This document shows, in pieces, positions 11,385-21,439 of a stretch of 64,000 nt of DNA. This stretch comes from Grifola frondosa (lineage: Eukaryota; Basidiomycota; Agaricomycetes; Polyporales; Grifolaceae). The notes under the pieces are model-generated. The model did no database searches, was not told the origin of the DNA, and worked only from the letters and a program-made list of their open reading frames with translations. The DNA lies in contig LUGG01000002.1 of assembly GCA_001683735.1 (NCBI GenBank), positions 3,348,001-3,412,000 of the forward strand, in the 5' to 3' direction. The number at the start of each line of letters is the position of its first letter. Within the stretch, counting starts at the first letter, position 1. The position numbers were made by a program, and so were the translations under genes.

Positions 11385-11855
11385 TATTATTATTTGAGTC
11401 TTGTTTATTTTAAAATATTATATATAACCTTCTTTTACCCTTCTGACAATATGTATACCTTTGCAAAGTGCCAAACTTATTATTTAAACTATTCATTATT
11501 AATTTATTTATTAGACATTATAAACAATAATTATAGAATTATAGTATACATCCTTTAACATTCATAATTGAAGCACAGGGGTTTAATTAATATATTCACT
11601 TTTTTACAAGGTAATTAAACATAAAATTTATTATTGTTTAAATATTATTTATTTGAAAATATTTTAAATGACCTTCTCCTACCCTCCCAACAATATGCCC
11701 ACCTTTGCAAAGTGCTACACTTATTATTTAAACTATTAATTATCAATTCATCTGTTATACATTATAAATAAGTAATTGTAAAATTATAGTATGGATCATT
11801 GACATTTATAAATTGAAACACATAGGTTCAACTAATACATTAGTATTTTTACAAG
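11385..11855. repeat. Tandem duplication, about 244-bp period
   Basis: Two AT-rich copies in direct order (about 11385-11611 and 11629-11855) share phrases such as CCTTCT..TACCC, CAATATG..ACCTTTGCAAAGTGC and ACTTATTATTTAAACTATT at a constant offset of about 244 bp. They have diverged and encode nothing. Confidence 0.75.
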
Positions 11856-12208
11856 CTTGATATGATATAATATACAAAATTTGAGTCGTTGACATTGAAT
11901 ATTACAACTTAGTATACACTGCTACACTGCTCTTTCTCTTTTTAGCTCTACTAAGCTTTGCTGCATCCATGTCATCAATATTCCCTTGACCTTCTGCCTA
12001 ATTCCACACCGTTATATACAAGTCTTACCATCTGCCTCGATGATTCTGGATGTAAAGTGGAAATCACCAAAGTATATAATTCCACACAATCTGTATGCCG
12101 CTGTATCTTCATTCAAATTAATCATATGATTAAATTTAATATGTGTACCATTAGTAATAAAGCATACAAAGTTTGGATTTTGTGAAAATTCAACTCGTTG
12201 AAACATGT
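11856..12208. other. No clear gene
   Basis: This is AT-rich DNA between the tandem duplication and MITE copy B. The overlapping ORFs on both strands (11958-12206) have no recognisable features. Confidence 0.3.
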
Positions 12209-12589
12209 TAGTGTTGCTGCAGCTAAGTCAGGCCTAAATGATATATGACTCATAACTTGTGCAGTTTTTCAGATATCACAGTGATCTTACACTCATTTTG
12301 TAGCTTAGATATAGCCGCATAATCTTGCCACATATCAAAATGGTATACCTTGTATTGATGGAGATATGGCCAAAAAGCCGATTGCAAAGTCCGACTTTTT
12401 AGTCAGCTTTTTTACCAATGTAATTGAAATTGAAACATATTCAAGATAATTATGCAAATGGTGGTGTCATGTTCAAATACATATACATCTTAGCTATTAA
12501 TTTCAATTAATATTATATCTTTATCTGCAAAACTCATGTCAGAATATCTAAAAAGCTGAAACAGGTGTGACTAAGCCATGGCAACACTA
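12209..12589. mobile_element. 381-bp hAT-like MITE, copy B
   Basis: It runs from TAGTGTTGCTGCAGC to GCAACACTA with a perfect 8-bp target duplication, AAACATGT (12201-12208 and 12590-12597). Length and sequence match copy A at 7328. It sits next to the 3' side of Helitron 1. The clean duplication makes the hAT-like assignment (8-bp duplication class) secure, although no transposase is encoded. Confidence 0.92.
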
Positions 12590-12631
12590 AAACATGTTGC
12601 CTTTACATTTGTCACATTTTTGAGCAATAGG

Positions 12632-13170
12632 TCAGTTGAATAATGGAGTAAGCCACTCTTTTATAGTCCTCTCTTTATGTGAGCCAAGCTTTGTAGGATA
12701 TTCATTCCATATGACTTTTGAGCAATCCCATAAAATGGTATTATCCTCTTCAGCTTCCAAGTCAATATGACAATGCTGACAGCAAAGAGTACGTTCAACA
12801 CAGCCATCGTTCACTTCTAGCATACATTTTAATAGTGAAAAAAGTTCACTGCCACGATGTCCTGTGAGTGGAAATGATTCTGCATCTATATTATGTAAGA
12901 TTTGCCGTAAGCAATCTCTGGCTTGTTCCATGGTTGATTTACCCTCCCTTACTCGTTGAAATGCAGCCGTAAATGATCTCAAAAGCCATTCTGATTAACC
13001 ACTTCTGACATCCACCTTTCTGTAGATTCACAATATACTGAAAATAAGATAGAGAATAAAGTATCATATGCACAGCTATAGTTGTCAGCATCCCACTGAA
13101 AAGCGATGGGTGAAGCATAAGTTAATAAATCAGATTGCCTATGTAATCTAGACTTTTTAATTTACGTTCA
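12632..13170 (-). pseudogene. Helitron 1 C-terminal domain
   Basis: After the helicase the minus strand reads AFQWDADNYSCAYDTLFSIL (about 13115-13060) and continues in 12632-12982 with AFQRVREGKSTMEQARDCLR and a CCQHCH cysteine cluster, ending in EWLTPLFN. The NSCAYD-type start resembles the Cys active-site segment of cysteine peptidase folds and recurs at this position in basidiomycete Helitrons. That is a family resemblance by eye, not a proof of activity. One stop near 12990 splits it. Confidence 0.65.
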
Positions 13171-13274
13171 CTGTGTCTCCACAGTTTCAGACTTCACATC
13201 TCTTTTGCGCTTGCCACTTTTTAAACCACCTTGATCAATGCTTATGGTGTTTAAAGTGCTGGTACCTTTAGCAC

Positions 13275-15060
13275 TTACAAAAAGACTAATATCCTTTTGA
13301 CCACGAGGTAAAGATATTTTCTCCTCAGGTTGCTCTTGATTTTTAGTCTTTTTGTCTGCCTTCTGACGTGTAACAATGTTCCAGGGCAACTCTGATTCAG
13401 GTTCCTCATTTTAAATGGCTCAGATTTGGTCCATTTTAATGCTCCATGCATTGATTTAGGTACAAAGAGGGAACCTTTCCAGGCTCTGAACGAGTGGATA
13501 AGTGCATTTCTTGTGGAGCCTGTAACTTTAGCTGGAAGTTTCTTCAAGTATCGAAGTTTTGTGATCTCATCCAATAATTCAAGCTCACGAAATTCTTGTC
13601 TAAGACTACCAGTGATACCACCTGTCATTTTACGTTCATCAAAAGGTTGAACAATAATTGTTCCCTCATATGTTGATCCACGAGATAAACAAGTGTAAAT
13701 AGACTGATGAGATCTGCAATTCTGTAAGTCACAAACATTATTGAGACGAGTACGACCCTGAGAGCCAAAGTCAGTCATGGCAAAGTTTGGAATTACAGCC
13801 ACCTGGTCCCGAGATATTGCAAGCTCCTTTCCATTGGGCATCTTGCATCGTATCTTTTTAGTGCTGTGACTTATTGGAATGACATTTTCAGGCAAGCCTT
13901 CCAGTTGAATCGATGTTGGCAGCAGTTAATTTTATAAATAGAGTGTCTAACCCTAGTTTATCATTTGGCAATGGACGTGACTTCCATCCAACCACTATAC
14001 CTTCAGCACCATTTGTGACTGAACATTCTGTTGCCTCATTGGTCTTTATCATTACTGGAAGACCCAGGCATAATGTTAATTTTCCAGCATGATTATCTGT
14101 ACTATTATGAGACAGATTCCATAGACATCCTGGAGAATAGGATCAATGACATTGGATGATCGTTTAGGGTCTACCTTCTTTTTTCTAGATTTTTTATCCT
14201 TCTCATCATTATCTGTTCCCCATTTATCTAGGGAATAGAATGTAGTAATGGTTGATGTCTCTCGAGCAAATCTAGCACATCCCATCTCATTGATTTTATC
14301 CCTGTGTGCATTCCATGCAGTATAACTGACACATTTCTAAATTTGCGTTGATTCAACTTGGGTTTACCAGGTCCACGACCAGCTACTCGGGAACTGATAT
14401 GCTTTATATCTGCCTTTGTGCAAGACTTATACCGAAGATTGTCCAATGCTGTCGCAACTTAGCATCATCTGAATTTTGTGCCCGCTGTCTCATATTTTCT
14501 CTCAATATAACAACAGTTGTTACCTGATGCCAGAGTGCTTTACCAATAGAGGCTTCCTGTTGAGTATAGCTACTAGTCGTATGTATCACACGTCCCACTT
14601 TGTGAGAGAAAAGAGTGTTGCTATTCACTGGAGGTGGAAGCTGTGCAAAGTCACCTGCAAATATCATATTGATTCCACCAAACGGTTGACCTTCATTTTT
14701 GAGCGCTTTGCACATTTTCTCACAAATGTATATAAGCTATTACAATCAACCATCGATACCTCATCCAAGAATATATATTCAACATTTTGTAGTCTCTCTC
14801 TGACTGCAAGTAAAGTTGCTACAGATTCTGACCCATGTTGACGTAATCCTAATATGGAATGATAAGTTGATCCACCAATTAATGCAGCAGCAGAGCCTGT
14901 CGGTGCAAGACATATAAATCTATATCCCTCCTTACGCTCACCAAAGAAATGTATCAAGGCTTTGATCACCTGAGATTTTCCTGTTCCAGCCATACCGCCT
15001 AGATACATTTTCAATTGTTCGCCACTTTGCTGAGATGCATGATTGGCCACAATTCTAAAT
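13275..15060 (-). pseudogene. Helitron 1 PIF1-type helicase domain
   Basis: The Walker A motif is GGMAGTGKSQV (about 14985), followed by LAPTGSAAALIGGSTYHSIL (motif Ia) and Walker B EYIFLDEVSMVD (about 14765). Motif III is INMIFAGDFAQLPPP (about 14650). The 13275-13895 segment ends the domain with YTCLSRGST (motif VI region) followed by RNALIHSFRAWKG. This superfamily 1B helicase would unwind DNA during rolling-circle transposition. It is split by frameshifts near 14700 and 14450 and stops around 14076-13900. Confidence 0.88.
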
Positions 15061-15075
15061 GCACGTTCCTGAGCT

Positions 15076-16319
15076 TCATTCAGCTGAACTTCTTGACTGT
15101 ATTATCAATAAGAGCTTGGGCATGTTTGTCCTTAGCTTTGAAAGATTTGTCCAGATAAGATTGATCAATAACTTCAACGGTGTTAACAAACTTATTTTTG
15201 GAAGGCCTGTTTTTGGATTGACAGGATTCTTCTGGCTTGCTTGAGCTTCTCGTGCATTGAGAATTTCTTGTCGTTTGTTTGCCAGCAAGGTCTTCCATTC
15301 AGTAGCTGTTTTTCCATCTCCATTTTGAAATTGATCTGGTACTAGATTAGACTCTGAGTCAGAACCATCAATCATTGGATCCATCCATCCAGCACCTAAC
15401 ATTATGCGTTCAGCTTGTAGCATGTGACTTTGTCGAGTGAGCTCTGATTGACTGACATTAGTCCAAAGGTTATCATTCAGAGTGTCCATTAACTCCCGTA
15501 CATCAACATCATTACTTTCATTTAAATATTGAGTGTCAAAGTCATCAAGTAACTGATCATCTGCTTCAAAGGGAAGATCATTGTTTCCATTATTACTTTA
15601 CGCATGGCAAAAAATCATCTCTTGCATCATTGCATTCATATCGTATATGAAAGAATTTCATGATTTCTAACTGACGATCATCAAATGTATGCTCTGTGAA
15701 AATATCATTCCATTGCAAATCTTTGTCAGGTTTTAAGTCATGACCAGTGCGCCATGGCTTAAATAAAGCTAACATTGTCATACAATAATCTTCACGGTTG
15801 CCAGTGTCCCGTCGGGTAGAATCCTCCTACAAAGTTAGGCACAAAACTGTCTTCCTCTGATAATAAAGAAACATGATGTGTCTGATATTGAGGATGATCA
15901 CGAGTAAATGGTGCATACTTGGATTCATTTTTATTATGTGATTCAGCATTTGAGATATGTATAGCTTCTTTTGCACTTTTAGAAGTAAGTAGGAGTTCAT
16001 CCTCACTCTCATCATCATAATTAGCTATTGTATCCACATCATTATCACCCATCAACACAGATTGAGAATAATTGATATCAAATGTAGGATTAATATCATA
16101 ATTATCTTCAAAGTCATCGCATCCATCTTCAGCTATGTTAATATCACCATTGACAATTTTGTTCTTGGATATTCTCTGTTTATTGGCCCGTCTGATCCAA
16201 TCATATAATGATATGTGATCATATTTCAAGGGTCGATAAATATAGTCTGATACTGCTGATAGTGCCACCACCTTGCCTTTAACATTACCTAGAACAACTT
16301 TATCCGGTGTTTGATCCAA
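15076..16319 (-). pseudogene. Helitron 1 RepHel, linker between Rep and helicase
   Basis: Three minus-strand segments (15792-16319, 15593-15781, 15076-15489) form the variable region before the helicase. Recognisable phrases are SDYIYRPLKYDHISLYDWIR, SFVPNFVGGFYPTGHWQP and MTMLALFKPWRTGHDLK, which in these Helitrons precede the helicase. The acidic middle (many Asp/Asn, 16000-16180) is probably unstructured. Stops at 15592 and 15791 break the frame. Confidence 0.75.
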
Positions 16320-16479
16320 TGAAGGCTGTTCCCAAGCAGAGTTACCTGATTAATATAACTTCTCCAAAAGCATATGCGGAATTTATGACTTGTATAATGA
16401 TCCTTATGTTTCAATAAGTATATAAGGCCATAGGTCCACCTATTTCAGAACTAGCTGTCAAACTGTTAGATTTTGGTAA

Positions 16480-17820
16480 TAAGTGACCTAGCCTTTTCCT
16501 TACTGCTCTGATCACCTGTCACAATGTCTGCATATCGATCAAATACTTTTTGGACAGCCTGAAACATGATGTGTGTCTTCAATGGGGTTTTGGTGATATA
16601 ATCAGCAACATAAGCAATTACTGATTTGATGGCTGTGCCTGAAAGTAAGCTTGTGACATCAGTATTACATCTTAAAGATATGTCACCGTTGGGGTCACAG
16701 TATTAATCCATGCCTCCCCCTTTTTCATATTAAGAGCACCTGTAGCAGGATCAACCGTAGTCTCCAAATATGTTTCCCTTGGAAATCTAGCTTTACAGTT
16801 ACCCAGCTTATTGATACAACCTCTAGAATTGCCATCTTTATCACCATCCCGATATTTTCGACATGAGTGACGGTTAGATAAATACATTAGCTCATCCACA
16901 ATATTAGTGATCATTTTCCACCAGCTATTGTAATTCTCACAGTCATTACAATTTTACAATCTTTATTAGAACATTTTGGAGGTGGAGCATCAGGTAAAGA
17001 CTCAGTAGGAGGTGTCGCTCAGGATTGGCTGCATTGGTTTCTTCAATTGTTGTTCCTCACATCTTCCATTGTGCCATTCATAAATTCACCAATTTGTACA
17101 CTCTCAAATATTCCACCATATGTTTTTGAAAATCAGAGTTTGGATCCATAATGCGATCACGAATCTCTTGTGGAGTTAATCCACCTGAATCCATATTAAC
17201 ATGTGCATGTGTAAAGTGAGTCGACCCTGTTGCTCCACAGTGCCATAGTATCCAGCAGTATCACCATAAATACCTCGACGGTCCAATCCTACTCCTAGTA
17301 CATGTGTCAGAAATAATTCTACCATCATTTTGAAAAATCTAGCCCCTGCTACTGGATTATTGGCTATAAGTCTGAATCTCTCATCCTTACTTCTGAATTG
17401 TGGTTTAAATACCTCTCCTTGTCTGCAAAGTACAATGCAATTGGATGATTAATATCAGCAGGTGAGAACGTTATGAACCATGAAGGTGCTCCTAAATATG
17501 AAGTTAATGCCCAGATTTCATTACGCATGTACTTCTTACTTGTCATAGAACCTTTGACACGATATGCGACATGATCCAGATCATTGATGATTTTAAAACA
17601 TGCCTTCTCCTCTTCTGTCTCAGGTTTCACTGGTCCTTCTGATAGAGCTTCACCGATCTGTCAAAGTATCATTTTCAAATGTAAAAGACGATCAGCAATA
17701 TCTGTAAATTTGCTTCGCTCAGCTAAAAGATATCCTGCAGTGGTGGAATTTTTGATCTGTTCATGTTGAAGGCAACCAATGGAAACAATGGCTCTAGTTG
17801 AAAACACTTGTCATGATACA
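16480..17820 (-). pseudogene. Helitron 1 Rep (HUH endonuclease) domain
   Basis: The Helitron_like_N part reads GSMTSKKYMRNEIWALTSYL and APSWFITFSPADINHPIALY (17364-17630). The metal-binding HUH region is damaged but visible near 17205-17230 as THFTHAHV, followed by GGLTPQEIRDRIMDPNSDFQ. The segment at 16672-16914 has the CINKLGNCKARFPRE zinc-like part. Near 16590-16612 the reading YVADYITK gives the paired tyrosines (Y-x3-Y) of the nicking site. In active elements these tyrosines cleave and join DNA strands. Frameshifts between the pieces show the domain is dead. Confidence 0.85.
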
Positions 17821-19335
17821 TTAGCAATGTTGTTTGCGTCTCTCCTCAGAAACTCTCTTATAACCTGCATTATTCTCCAAGCCTCCCAAACCATAGGGAA
17901 AAGCCAAGGAAACATTGTGGATATAGTTGAGGATTATGATAAAGACTTTCAGGTACCTTTTCTTGGCCAATTCCCAAAACCTTTCCTTGTTTAAAATGCT
18001 CAACTGCTCTTGCCCGACTTCAGAAGGTCGCATTTTCATTAAATTAATCATGCTTTCTCCAGTTAGCCCATGAACAACAAAGGGACACTCGTCATCAGCA
18101 CCTTCCTCTGCATCATTATCATTCACTGCAGTGGCTTCAGGATCTTTGGTAGAATCATATGACTGAGTATAATCAACCATTACAGGTGGAACATCTTCAG
18201 GATAGGATGAGAGATTAGCGTAAGAAATGTTAAGGTCGGCATAATCAACATGATTGAGTTTGAGCCATTCCAAAGCTTCAGCAACTTTATTACGTCTAAC
18301 CAACATAGGAATACGTTTATAATCCTGTGATGTTGGCATGTTAGGACCCAAAAATAAAAATGCTAAAACTTCATCTAATTCTTCTCGGGTTGGAGGTAAC
18401 ACGAATAAATTTTAGGCATGGGGATTGAATGACTTAGAACATTGGCCTTCATTTTAGACATACCAGAAACCTGAACCTTGACGATGCAATGATTATGTTT
18501 ACCCAGCAATAAGCATTTTCTCAGTCCATGTTAAATTTTGAAGCTGAGTGGTACTTCTCCAATCCATAAACCATTTGCCAAAGCATCTGGTGGACAAATT
18601 CCTTTTTCCATATGACTGTTACATTCAAAACATATGTCTTTACAGTTTGGCAAAAGTACTGGACCAGCTATTTCTTTGACAGGGTCATTTCTGAATGACG
18701 TTCCATCTTGTCATAGTTGATCAGGTGTTAAATAGCCTATTGAATTTCAATCAGCCATTTTTTTCATTTTAGAAAAGAGACTTAATCTTCCCGCAAACAG
18801 CACAACCAGACTCCACAAATTATTAGGTTAATGTCTTGAACAAATCCTTCAATTGTAGAGTTAGTAAACTAGAATAGGAATTTCAGGTGGAACTTGAATT
18901 TAGTTTGATTATCTGAAGTATGTTGCAATTGTGTTCTATGATGATGTAGTCGCTCAAGATTACTTTTAACAGGTTTGATCTTTTTATATACAGATATGAA
19001 GTTTGGACAGTTTCACATACATGCTTTAATAAAGCTTCTTGCATTGCTGCATTTTTCTTAGATGTTCTGTTAGAAACAAATAAACCATGAGACTGACATA
19101 AGATTTCCAATGAATGACCTGGTAAACATGTGGCCAGTACTATCAAAGAAATATCTGCCATCACAATATCTGCCTCTTTATTCATTTCAGAATAACACAG
19201 ATTTAGGACATAAGTTATGAACTTGTATCGAGCATTATCAGTTAACAATGCTGTACCTTTTACATAAGGTTGAATTTCATCTGAAGACCAAGTGCGAGAT
19301 TTTTTTGCTGATGCAGCACCACCTACTTGTTGCAT
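17821..19335 (-). pseudogene. Helitron 1 RepHel, N-terminal domains
   Basis: The remains start at a Met at 19335 (MQQVGGAASAKKSRTWSSDE) with an uncharacterised N-terminal region that includes a conserved-looking CHVC-type cysteine cluster near its end. At 18400-18680 the reading CKDICFECNSHMEKG, then WIGEVPLSF, is the zinc-binding start of the DUF6570 domain. It continues in 17821-18402 with LPPTREELDEVLAFLFLGPN, RIPMLVRRNKVAEALEWL and YADLNISYANLSSYPEDVPP, which is characteristic of basidiomycete Helitron proteins. Stops separate the pieces. Confidence 0.85.
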
Positions 19336-19730
19336 TTAGAAAATGATTTAATATATACTTTAATAGGTCTGTGTGAGTAGTGAACTGTATACACCAATCT
19401 ATCAAGTAAACATATGAATCCATGTTTTTGTTTATGTAAAACAACAAAATCATGTCGACAATAAACATGATATAAAAGGAGATTTTGACTTCCAGAATTA
19501 AATCTACACTGACATGTAATAAGAAGCTATTGAATGTATTAAAGGTGAACGTAATAATATAGATGTAGGCCATATTACTATAGAGATACATTTTGCATGA
19601 TAAGTTTTATCATATGATCATTACAATCAGCTATGTCTATCACGTGAATATAGACAATATTGAGTGATAACCTCATCCCTAGTGAAATACATCATTATCT
19701 CCATTCTATATATGAATGCCTTGGTTGCAT
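19336..19730. other. No gene; upstream flank of Helitron 1
   Basis: AT-rich DNA. A hydrophobic minus-strand ORF (19277-19591) is not supported by anything else. The 5' TC terminus of Helitron 1 should lie in or beyond this stretch but I could not fix it. Confidence 0.35.
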
Positions 19731-19942
19731 TTGTAATAATGGTGGTCTCTACTCTGCCATCAGATATGGTGGTATTTTGAGAGTAGCCGTCTCTACTCTG
19801 CCCATATGGGGCACAGTCAAATACTTGAGAGTAGCCGTCTCTACTCTGCCCATATGGGGCATGGTCAAATACTTGAGAGTAGCCACCTCTACTCTACCCA
19901 CAAAGGGCACGGTTATATTTTTCATAGTGGCCGCCTCCACAT
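19731..19942. repeat. 48-bp minisatellite, about 4.4 copies
   Basis: The unit GAGAGTAGCCGTCTCTACTC..., with CCCATATGGGGCAC and CAAATACTT, recurs at 19779, 19827 and 19875, exactly 48 bp apart, with degenerate units before (19731) and after (19923). Each unit contains an inverted pair (GAGAGTAG/CTACTCT) and a CCCATATGGGG palindrome. As 48 is a multiple of three, both strands show repeated 16-residue ORFs; these are by-products of the repeat. Confidence 0.9.
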
Positions 19943-20849
19943 AATTTTTAATCGATATCAATCGCCTGGTGTCTGTAAAAGATGTGTCATATTTAATGTC
20001 AACATTGCAAGACCATATGACTACACCAAAGCACAGAGTGGCAGACCATAGATAGGACCAATGAATACGCATGTTGAGTTAATGATGTTGAAAGAGCAAC
20101 TGTCAAAAGGAAGTGTAAAGAAAAGACGACATCAAACTGGTCAATGGATCAAAAACTTATTTAAGCTCCGCAACTCCGAATAACTCCGTCTCAATTTAAT
20201 TGAAGAAATGTAAAAGAAAACAATATTTAATCTACATCTGCTATGGTAGGCAATCTAATAAAGTTATAGTGCAGGATGTGGAATGCACCATGCATACCTA
20301 AACCTGAAAAGGTGATAACAATAAAGCCAGAGGGGATGTTAACTGAATCAGGAGGTGAAATGACCATGGCATCTTCATCCTCAACATCAACATGACCTCT
20401 ATAAAATGCACCAGAGGTGTCTGAGCTTGCAAGAGGGTGTGTGACAGACATTCTATGATTTCAATTAGTACAGAAAACATTATAGGAGTATAGGAGATAG
20501 CACTGACATGATAACAATATCAGATATATCTTACAGTGTCTTGACAAGGCCAAAGATGACTATTGAGAATCTGAAACATGAGATGAAGTCAAAAGGGGGA
20601 ATAACTACAGTCTACAAGCTTACCAGTCAAGTAAATGGACAAGAAGGACAATAAACAGGGATTTTGAGCAATTGTGAGGGTCTATAGGGGTCAAAAACAC
20701 TTGGTTTGGTCTAATTACAGGCTATAGAGATATTAGATACATACCTTGGGGCCTATAGCTACTGAGTTCCAAGATAAAATTCAAAGATTGCCAATAGAAG
20801 CAAGATTTGATGAAGATGCTTGAAGTAAATCGCAAATTTGCCGAACGTT
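19943..20849. other. No clear gene
   Basis: Mixed-composition DNA. The minus-strand ORFs at 20227-20480 have no family resemblance. No repeat termini were recognised. Confidence 0.35.
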
Positions 20850-21185
20850 AAGCGCTCAATAGGCGCACACGAGCGCGCAGTGGTTGAAGCTGGCAGCCAC
20901 CAAGCAAATGCACATGCCAGATGATGTAGCTCCGGTCATCGACATGTCCATTTGGATGTGTCGACGACCAAATGTACATCATCGGGCTAGACGAGCCTAT
21001 TCGAGCTCATTGGGTTTTGCCCCGTGCTCATTGCGAAAATGATGCTCGTTGTCGTTGGTTGCCGGTAAGCCCCCTTTTTTAATTGAAATTGAAACTAAAC
21101 TTATAATTAAGATACAGCATGATGCTCGCCTGATGCCATCCGGCACTTGTGCTCACTGCTGTGCCCGCACTCTCCCTCGGAGGAA
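20850..21185 (+). repeat. Family P, copy 1 (5' part, AT-shifted)
   Basis: This aligns with 21440-21760 over its whole length: GGTCATCGACA...TGTCGACGACC hairpin (20934-20944/20959-20969), GTTGTCGTTGGTTGCCGGTAAG and an AATTGAAATTGAAA tract. Most differences from copy 2 are C to T or G to A, often at CpG. It is cut off at its right side by a fragment of repeat family X. Confidence 0.8.
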
Positions 21186-21412
21186 TTCAACAGCACATTC
21201 TGGGTGGCTGCCCAGAATGGTATGTTTTTGTTGAAATAACATAACAAAGAATTTACATCCTATAACTGTCATAAATGAGCGCTTTCAGACGAACCTAATA
21301 CGAAGAGAATCCGTCAAGAATTGAGGGAGGAATGAAGGATAAAACATATGGTGGCTGAAACCAAAACATACCAAAAGCGGTATGTTTTCCAAAACATATG
21401 ACAAATCTAGTA
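21186..21412 (+). repeat. Repeat family X, fragment
   Basis: This matches the last 220 bp of the X copies at 48144-49151 and 53541-54180: the hairpin CATTCTGGG/CCCAGAATG, GCTTTCAGACGAACCTAA, AATTGAGGGAGGAATG and the CATATGGTGGCTGAAAC... end, finishing with CATATGACAAAT. It separates P copies 1 and 2. Confidence 0.85.
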
Positions 21413-21439
21413 GACGGATGGCCGATGCGCACCGGGCGA

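Larger units (their letters stand above)
12632..19335 (-). mobile_element. Helitron 1, degraded autonomous element
   Basis: On the minus strand this carries, in order, a zinc-containing N-terminal domain (DUF6570 type), a Rep-HUH replication initiator, a long linker, a PIF1-type helicase and a C-terminal domain, the layout of fungal RepHel proteins that transpose through rolling-circle replication. It is broken into about ten frames by stops and frameshifts. The termini (5' TC, 3' hairpin plus CTRR) could not be located; coordinates are those of the coding remains. No near-identical copy is in the window; Helitron 2 is a different subfamily. Confidence 0.9.
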
